Shown here piece by piece: positions 16,626-25,143 of a stretch of DNA of 64,000 nucleotides (positions are counted from its first letter, which is position 1; each line of letters opens with the position of its first letter). The position numbers were made by a program, and so were the translations under genes. The DNA comes from Nonomuraea corallina (GTDB lineage: Bacteria; Actinomycetota; Actinomycetes; Streptosporangiales; Streptosporangiaceae): contig NZ_JAPNNL010000009.1 of assembly GCF_027620315.1 (NCBI RefSeq), positions 18,104 through 82,103 of the forward strand. Direction: 5' to 3'. The notes beneath the pieces were generated by a model, which did not search any database, was not told the origin of the DNA, and was given only the letters and a program-made list of their open reading frames with translations.

Positions 16626-17278
16626 TCCGGGTTCTCATAGCCGACGACCAGGGCATGGTGCGCACGGGGTTCACCGTGTTCCTGAGCGCCCAGCCCGACA
16701 TCGTGGTCGTGGGCGAGGCGGCCGACGGGCGCGAAGCGCTCCAGCGGGCCGCCGAGCTGACGCCCGACGTGGTGCTGATGGACGTGCGGATGCCGGTGAT
16801 GGACGGGCTGGAGGCCACCCGGCGGCTGCTGTCGTCCGGCTCGAAGTCCAAGGTGCTCATCCTGACCACGTTCGACCTCGACGACTACGTCTACGAGGCG
16901 CTGCGGGCCGGCGCCAGCGGGTTCCTGCTCAAGGACGCCTCCGCACTCCAGCTCGCGGAGGCCGTCCGGGTGGTGGCGGCCGGCGACGCGCTGATCTCCC
17001 CGGGCGTGACCAGACGGCTCATCCGCGAGTTCGCCCGGCTGGGGCCACGCCCGGCTCCCGCGGCCGCCCGGCTGAGCGAGCTGACCGAGCGCGAGAGCGA
17101 GGTGCTGGCGCTGGTCGCCCAGGCCCTGTCCAACCAGGAGATCGCGCGCAAGCTCGTGCTGGCCGAGCAGACGGTCAAGACCCACGTCGGGCGGGTGCTG
17201 ATGAAGCTGGGCTTGCGCGACCGGGCCCAGGCGATCGTGTACGCCTACGAGACCGGTCTGGTGCGGCCGGGCGAGTGA
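16622..17278 (+). CDS. LuxR/NarL-family response regulator
   Basis: A 218-residue regulator starting with GTG at 16622 inside the kinase stop (GTGA). The receiver domain has acidic residues DD at 8-9, the phosphoacceptor Asp54 (VVLMDVRMPVMDG), Thr in ILTTFD and Lys in FLLKDA. The C-terminal LuxR-type HTH is LTERESEVLALVAQALSNQE with the recognition helix around EQTVKTHVGRVL. It is phosphorylated by the kinase encoded just upstream and then binds DNA. The regulon is unknown; no gene nearby shows an obvious paired site. Confidence 0.94.
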   Translation: MIRVLIADDQGMVRTGFTVFLSAQPDIVVVGEAADGREALQRAAELTPDVVLMDVRMPVMDGLEATRRLLSSGSKSKVLILTTFDLDDYVYEALRAGASGFLLKDASALQLAEAVRVVAAGDALISPGVTRRLIREFARLGPRPAPAAARLSELTERESEVLALVAQALSNQEIARKLVLAEQTVKTHVGRVLMKLGLRDRAQAIVYAYETGLVRPGE

Positions 17279-17320
17279 CGGGCGGGTGACGGGGCGGGTG
17301 ACGGCGGGCGGTCCCGGCCG

Positions 17321-17326
17321 TACAGT
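17321..17326 (+). promoter_or_regulatory. -10 box of leaderless PaaK-like ligase transcript
   Basis: TACAGT ends 6 nt before the ATG at 17333. Upstream, 17280-17310 contains short GGGCGGGTGAC direct repeats. Confidence 0.6.
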
Positions 17327-17332
17327 CGGCTG

Positions 17333-18691
17333 ATGGACCTGGTCAAGCTGTTCCACGACGTGGTGAAGACGGTGCCCGCGTACCGGGCGTTCCTGGCGGA
17401 GCACGCCATCGACCCCGCCCAGATCCAGACATTTCAGGATTTCGTGGCCTTGCCGATGACGAGCAAGGACACGTACACCCGACGCCACCCCCTCCCCGAC
17501 CTGTGCCGTCACGGGGTCATCGGCGACCTCGTCGCCGTGTCGTCCGGGTCGACCGGGGAGCCCGCGTTCTGGCCGCGGACCGCCGCCGACGAGCACGTCA
17601 TCGCGGCCCGCTTCGAGGAGGTGTTCCGCGACTCCTTCGCCGCCCGCGAGCGGCGCACGCTCGCCGTGGTCTGCTTCGCTCTGGGCACCTGGGTGGGCGG
17701 GCTGTTCACACTGGCCTGCTGCCGCCGACTGGCCGAGCTCGGCTACCCGGTGACGGTGGTGGCGCCCGGCAGCGACAAGCGGGAGATCCTGCGGGTGGTG
17801 CCGGAACTGGCGCCGCACTTCGACCAGGTGGTGCTGCTCGGCTACCCGCCCTTCCTCAAGGACGTGATCGACGCCGGGCTGCCCTGGTCCCGCTGGAACG
17901 TCAAGCTGGTCACCGCCGGTGAGGTCTTCAGCGAGGAGTGGCGCACCCTCGTGGCGTCCCGCGCGGGCATCGCCGACCCGGTACGCGGCATCGCCTCCCT
18001 GTACGGCACCGCGGACGCCGGGGTGCTGGGCAACGAGACGCCGCTGTCGGTGGAGATCCGCCGCTTCCTGGCCGAACGCCCGCCGGCCGCGCGGGAGCTG
18101 TTCGGCGAGTCGCGGCTGCCCACGCTGGTCCAGTACGACCCCGAGGTGCGCTTCTTCGAGGAGCACGAGGGGACCCTGCTGTTCTCCGGCGACAACGGCA
18201 TCCCGCTGATCCGCTACCACATCGCCGACGACGGCGGGCTGATCCCGTACGAGCGCATGCTGGCCTTCGCCCGCGACCACGGCCTGCAGCCGTCGGCGCC
18301 CGGCCCCGCACGGCCCTTCGCGTACGTTTTCGGGCGGAGCCGGTTCACCGTGTCCTACTACGGGGCGAACGTGTACCCGGAGAACATCTCCGTGGGGCTG
18401 GAGCAGCCCGAGGTGGCGGGGCTGGTGACCGGCAAGTTCGTGATGGAGGCGGCGGAGGACGAGCGGCGCGACCGGCACCTGACGGTGACGGTGGAGCTGG
18501 CGCCCGGCGAGAAACCGTCGGACGGCACGGCGAAGGCGGTCGGCGCGTCGATCCTGGCCCAGCTGCGGCGGCTCAACAGCGAGTTCGCGCACTACGTGCC
18601 GCAGGCGCGCCAGGCGCCGGTGATCCGGCTCCGCGAGACAGGCGACCCGGAGTACTTCCCCCCGGGAGCAAAGCACCGCTACACCCGCTGA
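17333..18691 (+). CDS. Phenylacetate-CoA ligase-like AMP-binding protein
   Basis: A 452-residue member of the PaaK-like adenylate-forming family. The nucleotide loop is VSSGSTGEPAF (about residues 68-78), the mid-region motif is SLYGTADAGVLG, and the aspartate region is LFSGDNGIPLIRYHIADDGG. A C-terminal part with GRSRFTVSYYGANVYPENI matches the hinge of PaaK relatives. The family activates aryl or other carboxylic acids as acyl-adenylates. It stands alone, with no phenylacetate-degradation genes nearby, so the substrate is open. It starts at a leaderless promoter and has no membrane segments. Confidence 0.78.
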   Translation: MDLVKLFHDVVKTVPAYRAFLAEHAIDPAQIQTFQDFVALPMTSKDTYTRRHPLPDLCRHGVIGDLVAVSSGSTGEPAFWPRTAADEHVIAARFEEVFRDSFAARERRTLAVVCFALGTWVGGLFTLACCRRLAELGYPVTVVAPGSDKREILRVVPELAPHFDQVVLLGYPPFLKDVIDAGLPWSRWNVKLVTAGEVFSEEWRTLVASRAGIADPVRGIASLYGTADAGVLGNETPLSVEIRRFLAERPPAARELFGESRLPTLVQYDPEVRFFEEHEGTLLFSGDNGIPLIRYHIADDGGLIPYERMLAFARDHGLQPSAPGPARPFAYVFGRSRFTVSYYGANVYPENISVGLEQPEVAGLVTGKFVMEAAEDERRDRHLTVTVELAPGEKPSDGTAKAVGASILAQLRRLNSEFAHYVPQARQAPVIRLRETGDPEYFPPGAKHRYTR

Positions 18692-18844
18692 GCCGCGCCT
18701 GGGATGCCGGGCGTGCGCTCGGGGGTGGCCTGCCCCACTGCGGCTCCGGGGGTGGGCCGGTCATCCTTCCGGCGTCGTGATCCCACTCCGGTACTACGTG
18801 CGAGATCAGCCCGTACGGTGACGCGGAACCAGGGGCCGGATCCG

Positions 18845-18850
18845 TAGCTT
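18845..18850 (+). promoter_or_regulatory. -10 box of leaderless secreted hydrolase transcript
   Basis: TAGCTT ends 7 nt before the ATG at 18858. Confidence 0.5.
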
Positions 18851-18857
18851 CGACGCC

Positions 18858-19610
18858 ATGCGATTCAGGCACGGAGTCCTCGGCATGCTCGCCCTCGGGG
18901 CGCTGCTCGTCCCACCCGCCCAGTCGAGCGGCCGGCTCGTCCGGGTCCACGGTGAGGTGGCCACGGCCGACCGGGTGGCGGTCATCGTGCCGGGCGCCGA
19001 TGTCACCGTGGACACCTTCGACACCGGCAGCCACCGCCCAGGCGGCTCGGCCCGCGCCCTCCTGGCCGAGGCGGCCGACCAGTCCCCCGGCACCCGCCTG
19101 GCGGTCGTGGCCTGGCTGGGCTACGAGTCGCCGCCGACCTGGAGCCTGGACGTGATGACCGACTCCGCGGCCGACGAAGGAGCGCGAGCCCTCCGCCGCA
19201 CGGTCACCGACCTCCGCCGCCGGACCGCGGCCCCCATCGCGCTCCTGTGCCACAGCTACGGCTCGGTGGTCTGCGCCAAGGCCGCCGCCGGCGGCCTGCC
19301 GGTCTCCGACCTCGCCCTCGTCGCCAGCCCCGGCCTGGAGTTCCGCTCCGCCACGTTCACCACCGCCCGGGTGTGGGCCGGGCTGGGCTCCAACGACTGG
19401 ATGAGGTTCGTCCCCAAGACCAGGCTGGGCCCCCTGGGCTTCGGCCGGGACCCGATGGACCCCGGCTTCGGCGCCCGGCTGTTCGAGGCCGGCGCGGGCG
19501 GCCACAGCGACTACTTCCGCCCCGGCTCCACGTCCCTGCGCAACCTCACGCGGATCGCCTTAGGCCTCCCTGACCAGGTCACCCCTCTTGCTCCGCAGCG
19601 GGCGGCCTGA
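18858..19610 (+). CDS. Secreted alpha/beta hydrolase (DUF1023-like)
   Basis: A 250-residue protein with a signal peptide (MRFRHGVLGMLALGALLVPP, cleavage about residue 23). The fold motifs are those of the DUF1023 alpha/beta hydrolase group: VAVIVPGADV, a WLGYESPP segment and the nucleophile elbow LLCHSYGSVV (Ser near residue 135). A possible catalytic His is in GAGGHSDYFRPGS. The first Gly of the usual GHSYGS elbow is Cys here. These proteins are common in actinobacteria and poorly characterised; esterase or lipase activity on an extracellular substrate is likely but unproven. Confidence 0.75.
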   Translation: MRFRHGVLGMLALGALLVPPAQSSGRLVRVHGEVATADRVAVIVPGADVTVDTFDTGSHRPGGSARALLAEAADQSPGTRLAVVAWLGYESPPTWSLDVMTDSAADEGARALRRTVTDLRRRTAAPIALLCHSYGSVVCAKAAAGGLPVSDLALVASPGLEFRSATFTTARVWAGLGSNDWMRFVPKTRLGPLGFGRDPMDPGFGARLFEAGAGGHSDYFRPGSTSLRNLTRIALGLPDQVTPLAPQRAA

Positions 19611-19883
19611 CGCTGCCGTCGCAGGAGTCAGATGAGCAAGAAGCGCTCCTCGTGTCCCTGATCAGAGGCGTAGGGTCACGTCGAGCAACGAGCCGGGGCT
19701 TGCGGGAAGGTACTGGGAACGATCAAGCACGCAGATGGGTGGTCCGTGATACAGCACTCGGCGGAGGCGGTGACGTCGATACCTGATTCTGCGTATCCGG
19801 AAGGCCCCGGCACTCTGGTGGCCGGTCTGCTCTCGTACCCCTGGCCGGTCCGCCAGGCGCCGTCCTGCTCCTCCGCGGGTCGG
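19611..19883. other. Intergenic region without recognisable gene
   Basis: 273 nt between the secreted hydrolase and the convergent DUF4180 gene. I see no tRNA, no transposase remnant and no reading frame with normal codon-position GC that starts and ends here. The composition is less GC-rich than the neighbours, which could reflect an old insertion or deletion. Confidence 0.4.
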
Positions 19884-20300
19884 TCAGGCTGGTGGGGCCG
19901 CAGCGCCACGCTGGTCCGGAAGTCGTTCGCGGAGGGCTTCCAGGCTGGGGAGAAACCAGAGCTCGTCCCCGCGGTTGGCTTCGCGCACCCAATCCCGCAA
20001 CGCCGTGCTGGAGGAGACGTGCCGGGAGATGTCACCGATGACGGCGACCTTGATCCGGTAGTTGGCGAACTTCTGGATGATCTCGCCGGCGACGCGGGTG
20101 CTGAGGCGCCAGAAGTCCTCATGCAGTCTCTCGGCGGGGATGGCCACCAGGTGGGCGCGGTGATACCAGGCGTCGCCGATCAGGTCGAGGGCATCGCGCT
20201 CGGTTCGCACCGGCGGTCCGCCCGCCTCGCACAGCAGGACGCCGGGCATCGGGGCGGGGGTGTCAGGCGCGGACTCGTCAGGCGGGTGGTGCTCAGGCAT
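19884..20300 (-). CDS. DUF4180 domain protein
   Basis: A 138-residue protein; ATG at 20300 with GGAGA 6 nt upstream. An upstream extension of the frame would run through a 22-bp DNA repeat and is unlikely to be coding. After a disordered acidic/Pro-rich N-terminus (about 25 residues) comes a compact DUF4180 domain, including ALDLIGDAWYHRAHLVAIP, LHEDFWRLSTRVAGEIIQK and RVKVAVIGD-like IKVAVIGDIS. DUF4180 has no established biochemical function; it resembles a STAS/SpoIIAA-type small domain. It lies 150 nt downstream of an excisionase-type HTH gene on the same strand, and the pairing of these two families is likely functional. Confidence 0.8.
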   Translation of the reverse strand: MPEHHPPDESAPDTPAPMPGVLLCEAGGPPVRTERDALDLIGDAWYHRAHLVAIPAERLHEDFWRLSTRVAGEIIQKFANYRIKVAVIGDISRHVSSSTALRDWVREANRGDELWFLPSLEALRERLPDQRGAAAPPA

Positions 20301-20323
20301 GTGAAGTCTCCAGGGTGAGAAGA

Positions 20324-20393
20324 GGCGGCCCGGACGCCCGCAGGCCGGGCATGGGCCGGATGGCGGGACAGGGCGGCCCGGACGCCCGCAGGC
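20324..20393. repeat. Two perfect 22-bp direct repeats between HTH and DUF4180 genes
   Basis: GGCGGCCCGGACGCCCGCAG plus GC occurs at 20324-20345 and again at 20372-20393, a 48-nt period. The flanks (GGGCATGGGCCGGA and GGGCGTGGACCGG) are also similar, so this looks like an imperfect tandem duplication. It lies between the DUF4180 start and the HTH stop, within the presumed operon transcript. Confidence 0.8.
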
Positions 20394-20450
20394 GGGCGTG
20401 GACCGGCCCTCGGGACAGTGCGGCTCGGGCATCGGCGGGGGTTGTGCGCG

Positions 20451-20852
20451 TCACTGGTCGATGAGGGCGTCGATGAGCCGGAGCACCCGGGCGGTGGTTT
20501 CCAGGTCGCCCAGGATCACGACCTTCAGCCGGCCGTGTTCCTCGTCGTAGACGAACTGCGTGTGAGCCCCGGTGGGCCGGCCGCCCAGTGACGACAGGAC
20601 CATGGTGCTGACCCGGTCCATCGTGCCCCGGTCGACGCCGTCGACGTGGACGACGGCCGACGCCTCGGCCTGGCGAGGCGTCGCGGACGGCGTGAGGGAC
20701 AGGCCGGTGAACTCCTCCAGGTCCGCTCGGGCTATCCGATACTGCTTGCCGATCCTGGCGGCCTTCAACCGGCCGTCGCGCACGTACGCGCGGACGGTCT
20801 TGACGTGCAGACCGAGCAGGTTCGCCGCCTGCTCGACGGTGTAGTGTTCCAT
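20451..20852 (-). CDS. Excisionase-type helix-turn-helix DNA-binding protein
   Basis: A 133-residue protein with AGGGA 7 nt before the ATG. Residues 1-55 are a MerR/Xis-like DNA-binding domain: YTVEQAANLLGLHVKTVRAYVRDGRLKA is split across the HTH, then IGKQYRIARADLEEF forms the wing. Residues 70-133 form a second small alpha/beta domain of unknown type ending TARVLRLIDALIDQ. It is probably a regulator of itself and the downstream DUF4180 gene; two CCCTAA repeats spaced one helical turn apart precede it. No integrase is near, so a phage excisionase role is unlikely. Confidence 0.8.
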   Translation of the reverse strand: MEHYTVEQAANLLGLHVKTVRAYVRDGRLKAARIGKQYRIARADLEEFTGLSLTPSATPRQAEASAVVHVDGVDRGTMDRVSTMVLSSLGGRPTGAHTQFVYDEEHGRLKVVILGDLETTARVLRLIDALIDQ

Positions 20853-20858
20853 TTCGTT

Positions 20859-20874
20859 CCCTAAACTACCCTAA
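20859..20874 (-). promoter_or_regulatory. Direct repeats CCCTAA spaced 10 bp, candidate HTH-protein operator
   Basis: CCCTAA at 20859-20864 and 20869-20874 lie immediately upstream of the HTH gene start, in phase by 10 bp. Excisionase-type proteins commonly bind direct repeats. A -10-like TAGGGT (20873-20868, minus strand) overlaps the second copy. Confidence 0.45.
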
Positions 20875-20941
20875 CCAAGGGAGTTTCAGGGAAGTTCCCG
20901 CCGTGAGCGAAGGTCCGCTCAAGGGGCTCCGGGCCTGGGCG

Positions 20942-20947
20942 TACCGT
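20942..20947 (+). promoter_or_regulatory. -10 box of leaderless MBL hydrolase transcript
   Basis: TACCGT ends 6 nt before the ATG at 20954, which decides that start over an in-frame GTG at 20903. Confidence 0.6.
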
Positions 20948-20953
20948 GCCCGC

Positions 20954-21646
20954 ATGGACCTGATCGAGCTGAGACCCCATCTGCACCTGCTCCGCTTTCC
21001 CGTCGGCAACGCCTACCTGTGGCACGAACGTGACGCGCCGTCCCTGATCGACACCGGGGTGGCCGGGTCGGGGAAGGACGTCGAAGGCGCCGTCCGCTCC
21101 CTCGGCTTCACCCTCGCCGACCTGCGGCACGTGATCGTGACGCACGGCCACGACGACCATCACGGGGCGCTGGCGGAGATCACGACGGAGGCCACCGTCA
21201 TGGTCCACCGGGCCGACGCGCCTGTGGTGCGCGGGGAGGCCGCGCAGCAGACGCCGGACCGGGCGGACATGCCCGAGTGGGAGCGGGAGATCTACGACAG
21301 CCTGCCGCCGATGCCTCCCGTCCCCTCGGCCCGGGTGGATCGGGAGCTGGAGGGCGGCGAGGTGATCGACTTCGGGGGCGGGGCCGAGGTGATCCCCATC
21401 CCGGGACACACCGACGGGAGCGTCGCGTTGTATCTGCCCGCGCATCGGCTGCTGTTCGCCGGCGACACCGTGGCGACCCTGAACGGGCAGGTCATCCTGG
21501 GCGTGTTCAACGCCGACCGGGCCGGCGCCGTCGCGTCCTTCCGCAGGCTGGCCGACCTGGATCTGGGCCTGGTCTGCGTCGGCCACGGCGACCCGGTCAC
21601 CGGCGAGGCCACCACCCGCCTGCGCGAGGTGGCGGCCCAGCTCTGA
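20954..21646 (+). CDS. MBL-fold metallo-hydrolase
   Basis: A 230-residue metallo-beta-lactamase-fold enzyme. The zinc-binding motif HGHDDH has His64, His66, Asp68 and His69; the later ligands are the His in IPIPGHTDGS and the Asp in LLFAGDTV, with a final His in VCVGHGDPV. It has the glyoxalase-II-like two-metal site and no signal peptide. The family hydrolyses thioesters, lactones or phosphodiesters; the substrate is unknown. A 17-residue N-terminal extension is possible but lacks a ribosome-binding site. Confidence 0.86.
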   Translation: MDLIELRPHLHLLRFPVGNAYLWHERDAPSLIDTGVAGSGKDVEGAVRSLGFTLADLRHVIVTHGHDDHHGALAEITTEATVMVHRADAPVVRGEAAQQTPDRADMPEWEREIYDSLPPMPPVPSARVDRELEGGEVIDFGGGAEVIPIPGHTDGSVALYLPAHRLLFAGDTVATLNGQVILGVFNADRAGAVASFRRLADLDLGLVCVGHGDPVTGEATTRLREVAAQL

Positions 21647-21793
21647 GCGGTGAACGCGAGTGCCGCTCCTGCGTTCAGGCGTGAGCGCGACGCGAGCTGC
21701 GGCAGGGCTGCTGGGCAGGATGCCTGGTGGGCGGCGCTGAGCTGCGGGGAATGCCAGAGGCTGCCGGCTGTGCTGCTGCCTGGGGAGGTGGGC

Positions 21794-23191
21794 ATGGACG
21801 ACGGGCACATCGAGCTCCGATCGGCGCGTGGCCGGTGGGTGCTGGCGGCGACCGTGCTGGGGTCGGGGCTCGCGCTGCTCGACAGCACGGTCGTGAACGT
21901 GGCGCTGCCCTTTCTCGGCACCGAGCTGGACGCCGGCATGTCGGGCCTGCAGTGGACGGTGAACGCCTACACGCTCACCCTCGCGGGTCTGATCCTGCTG
22001 GGCGGCTCGCTGGGCGACCGGTTCGGCAGGCGGCGGGTGTTCCTGATCGGCACGGTGTGGTTCGCGCTGGCGTCGGCGCTGTGCGCGGCGGCGCCGACGA
22101 TCGAGTTCCTCGTCGTGGCCCGCGCGCTGCAGGGGGTGGGCGGGGCGCTGCTCACGCCGGGCTCTCTGGCGATCATCCAGGCGTCGTTCGCCAAGGCCGA
22201 CCGGCCGCGCGCCATCGGCGCCTGGTCCGGGCTGGGCGGGGTGGCGAGCGCGGTGGGGCCGCTGCTGGGCGGGGCGATGGTGCAGACGATCGGCTGGCGG
22301 TGGGCGTTCCTGATCAACCTGCCGTTCGCGGCGCTGGTGCTGCTGGTGGCGGCCCGGCACGTGCCGGAGAGCCGGGACGAGCAGGCGGCGGGCCGTTTCG
22401 ACGTGCTGGGGTCGGTGCTGGCCGCGCTGTCGCTGGCCGGGATCACGTACGGGCTGATCGAGCTGGACGCTCCGGTGCCGCTGGTGGTGGGCGTGCTGCT
22501 GGGGGCGGCGTTCGTGGTGCTGGAGCGGCGCCGGTCGCCGGGCGCGCTGGTGCCGGTCGGGCTGTTCGCCGACCGGGTGTTCACGTCGGTGAACGTGGTG
22601 ACGCTCGTGATGTACGGGGCGATGGGCGTGGTGTTCTTCCTGCTGGCGGTGCAGTTGCAGGTGGTGTCGGGGTTCTCGCCGGTGGCGGCGGCGTCGGCGA
22701 TGCTGCCGGTGACGGCGCTGATGCTGCTGCTGTCGCCGCTCGCCGGTGAGCTGGCCAGGCGTCACGGGCCGCGCTGGCCGATGACGGGCGGGATCGCGCT
22801 GGCGGGCGCGGGTTTCGTGCTCATGAGCTCGATCGGACCTGATGCGTCGTACGGGCTGCAGGTGCTGCCGGCGGTCACCGTGTTCGGGCTGGGGCTGTCG
22901 GCGGCCGTGGCGCCGCTGACCGCGACGGTGCTGGCGACCGTCGAGGACCGCTACGCGGGCACGGCGAGCGGGGTGAACAACGCGGTGGCGCGCACGGGCG
23001 GGCTGCTGGCGGTGGCCGCGGTGCCGCCGCTGGTGGGGCTGGTCGGCGACGCGTTCAGGGATCCTGTGGTGTTCGACGCGGGGTTCAGGGTGGCGATGCT
23101 GGCGAGCGCGGCGATGATGGCGGTGTCGGCGCTGGTCACGGCCGCCACCATCCGGGGGAACGTGCTCGACCCTCAGAAGGTGAAGGCCTGA
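21794..23191 (+). CDS. MFS multidrug transporter (DHA2/EmrB-QacA type)
   Basis: A 465-residue transporter; ATG at 21794 with GGGGAGG 6 nt upstream, while the frame runs open for 48 codons before it. It has motif C/D1-like LLDSTVVNVALP in helix 1, GDRFGRRRVFLIG (motif A) after helix 2, and the antiporter motif GPLLGGAMVQTIGWRWAFLINLP in helix 5. About fourteen helices fit the DHA2 subfamily of proton-coupled drug exporters. The substrate is unknown. Its last 19 nt overlap the convergent P450 gene, so both transcripts share a 3' end. Confidence 0.9.
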   Translation: MDDGHIELRSARGRWVLAATVLGSGLALLDSTVVNVALPFLGTELDAGMSGLQWTVNAYTLTLAGLILLGGSLGDRFGRRRVFLIGTVWFALASALCAAAPTIEFLVVARALQGVGGALLTPGSLAIIQASFAKADRPRAIGAWSGLGGVASAVGPLLGGAMVQTIGWRWAFLINLPFAALVLLVAARHVPESRDEQAAGRFDVLGSVLAALSLAGITYGLIELDAPVPLVVGVLLGAAFVVLERRRSPGALVPVGLFADRVFTSVNVVTLVMYGAMGVVFFLLAVQLQVVSGFSPVAAASAMLPVTALMLLLSPLAGELARRHGPRWPMTGGIALAGAGFVLMSSIGPDASYGLQVLPAVTVFGLGLSAAVAPLTATVLATVEDRYAGTASGVNNAVARTGGLLAVAAVPPLVGLVGDAFRDPVVFDAGFRVAMLASAAMMAVSALVTAATIRGNVLDPQKVKA

Positions 23192-24402
23192 CGCCGCACG
23201 CTGTTGTCGAAGTTGGACACCAGCAGCTCGGGCTCGCCGATGGTGCGGACGTCGGGCAGCCGGGTCAGCAGCTCGCGGTACATGGCGCGCAGCTCCTGCC
23301 TGGCCAGGTTGGCGCCGAGGCAGAAGTGGGGGCCGGGGCCGCCGAAGCCGACGTGCGGCTTGGTGTCGCGGGTGATGTCGAACCGGTCGGGGTCGGGGAA
23401 GACGGACTCGTCGCGGTTGGCGGAGCCGTAGAAGAGCACGACCTTGTCGCCCGGCTTCAGCTCCAGCCCGCGCAGCGAGTAGTCCTGCGTGACGGTGCGC
23501 CGGAACTGCATGATCGGCGAGGCGAGGCGGACCATCTCCTCGATGGCGTTGCCGATGTGGGCGTCGAAGTCGCTCATGAGCAGCTCGCGCTGGGCGGGGT
23601 TGTCGGTGAGCAGCTTGAGCCCGTGGGCCATGGTGTTGCGCGCGGTCTCGTTGCCGGCGACCAGCAGCAGCGCGAAGAACGAGCCGAGCTCGCGGTAGGT
23701 GAGCTTCTCGCCGTCGGGGTTGGCGGTGACCAGGAGCGAGACCAGGTCGCCCTTGGGGTCGGCGGCGCGTGCGTGACCCAGCTTGATCACCATGCGCTGG
23801 AGGGCGAGCAGGGCCAGCATGTTCTGCCCCGCGAGCTGGACCGTGCGGGCCAGGCTGGGCCGGACGCCGGTGTAGGCGGTGGAGATGTCGACGTGCTTGT
23901 GAACCCGTTCGCGCCACTCCTGCGGGATGTCGAGCATGTCGCAGATGACGTGAATCGGCAGCCGGGCGGCGACCTGTCCGACGAAGTCGTGGGGCCCTGC
24001 GGCGACGAGGTCGTCGACGATGCGCGTGCAGGCGGACTCGATGTCGGACTGCAGCCCGGCGAGCATCCTGGGACTGAACGAACGGGTCACGATGCGGCGC
24101 AGCCGGGCGTGCCGCGGGTCGTCCATGTTGACCATCGACTCGCCGAACACCTGCTTGACCCAGCCGGGCGGCTCGGGGTTGGTGACGGCCGGCTCGCTGG
24201 AGAAGACCTTGGCGTTGCGGCTGGCCTCGACCACGTCGGCGTGGCGTACCAGCGCGTAGAAACCGGCGCCGGAGCGCAGGAACGGCACCTTCTTCTCGGG
24301 GAAGAACACCGGCTGCTCCAGTTGCCGGAGCCGGGCGAACGCCTCGTGCCGCTCCTTGAGCGGCCTGCGCCAGAAATCAAGATCAGCGAGGTCGATGTCC
24401 AC
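23173..24402 (-). CDS. Cytochrome P450
   Basis: A 409-residue P450 with the I-helix AGNETARN (about 249-256, in place of the usual AGxDT), the K-helix ExxR at Glu289-Arg292, and the heme-ligand motif FGGPGPHFCLG with Cys361. The AGNET sequence and the region YGSANRDESVFPDPDRFDITR resemble the CYP125/CYP142/CYP124 branch that oxidises sterol side chains and branched lipids. No ferredoxin lies nearby, so redox partners must be elsewhere. The GTG start at 24402 is chosen because CAGGAT ends 6 nt upstream; an in-frame ATG 60 nt upstream would add an unlikely N-terminus. Confidence 0.88.
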   Translation of the reverse strand: MDIDLADLDFWRRPLKERHEAFARLRQLEQPVFFPEKKVPFLRSGAGFYALVRHADVVEASRNAKVFSSEPAVTNPEPPGWVKQVFGESMVNMDDPRHARLRRIVTRSFSPRMLAGLQSDIESACTRIVDDLVAAGPHDFVGQVAARLPIHVICDMLDIPQEWRERVHKHVDISTAYTGVRPSLARTVQLAGQNMLALLALQRMVIKLGHARAADPKGDLVSLLVTANPDGEKLTYRELGSFFALLLVAGNETARNTMAHGLKLLTDNPAQRELLMSDFDAHIGNAIEEMVRLASPIMQFRRTVTQDYSLRGLELKPGDKVVLFYGSANRDESVFPDPDRFDITRDTKPHVGFGGPGPHFCLGANLARQELRAMYRELLTRLPDVRTIGEPELLVSNFDNSVRRQAFTF

Positions 24403-24552
24403 CCGCCCATCCTGGCACGTCCCCGCGACCTCGCATCCCGGTTCGGATCGCGGGGGCATCACCGATGGGTGAAGGTTGCGCCCCGGCCTGCGCGGCGCGC
24501 CGCCGGGCTCGGCGTCGTCGGCGACCAGGACGTACGCGGGACGACCTCTTGC

Positions 24553-25143
24553 TCAGCCGCCGCCGGACTCCAGGAAGGCGCGCAGGGCCGCGGCGTCGGT
24601 GTACTGGACCGCCCGCATGCCGGCGTCCCGGGCGCCCGCCACGTTGTCCGCGCGGTCGTCGACGAAGAGCACGTCGGCGGGGTCGGCGGCCAGCTCCGCG
24701 GCGACGTGCGCGTAGATCCGCGGGTCGGGTTTGACCAGCCCGAGCCGGGCGCTGTAGTAGCGGCGCGGGATGGCGGCCACCCAGGGCAGCTTGTCCAGGC
24801 CGTCGGCGACGCAGGCGGGCGCGTTCGACAGCAGGGCGACGTCACGGCCCTGCTCCAGCAGCTCGCGCAGGATCGCCAGGGAGCCCTCGTCGGGGTGCGA
24901 CCAGCTCGCCACGTCCATGGCGATCAGCCGGTCGAGGTCGGCGCCGGACACCGGCCGTCCGGCGGCCCCGGCCCAGTATTCGGCCGGGGTGAGCGAGCCC
25001 CGGTCGAACTCCAGCCGGTGCTCCCAGTAGCCGCGCAGGAAGGCGGCCGGGTCGGCGCCGACGGCCCGGGCCATGGCCTCGGCCTCGGCGGCCGGCTGGG
25101 CGAGAGACAGGACGTTGCCGTAGTCGAAGAGAATCCATCTCAC
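24553..25143 (-). CDS. HAD-family hydrolase
   Basis: A 196-residue HAD phosphatase. The nucleophile motif is ILFDYGNV (the second acidic residue of DxD is replaced by Gly, as in several HAD-IA members), motif II is ALLSNAP, motif III Lys lies in LGLVKPDPRIY, and motif IV is VLFVDDRADN. A helical cap covers about residues 15-85. The GTG start at 25143 overlaps the stop of the upstream hydrolase gene by 4 nt (GTGA). The substrate is unknown; small sugar or nucleotide phosphates are typical. Confidence 0.82.
   Translation of the reverse strand: MRWILFDYGNVLSLAQPAAEAEAMARAVGADPAAFLRGYWEHRLEFDRGSLTPAEYWAGAAGRPVSGADLDRLIAMDVASWSHPDEGSLAILRELLEQGRDVALLSNAPACVADGLDKLPWVAAIPRRYYSARLGLVKPDPRIYAHVAAELAADPADVLFVDDRADNVAGARDAGMRAVQYTDAAALRAFLESGGG

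Noticed and set aside
19611..19883. tRNA or integrase remnant in the gap before DUF4180
   Set aside because: No cloverleaf with T-loop GGTTCRA-like sequence and no integrase motif was found. The nearby excisionase-like HTH has no phage neighbours.
20301..20432. N-terminal extension of the DUF4180 protein (repeat-encoded CxACGRPGR segments)
   Set aside because: It reflects the 22-bp DNA repeat. A good ribosome-binding site favours the ATG at 20300.
20861..23917. 1018-codon minus-strand frame spanning MBL hydrolase, MFS and part of the P450
   Set aside because: It covers three real genes on either strand, and its composition is Arg/His/Gln-biased with no domain. Long open frames are expected by chance at this GC content.
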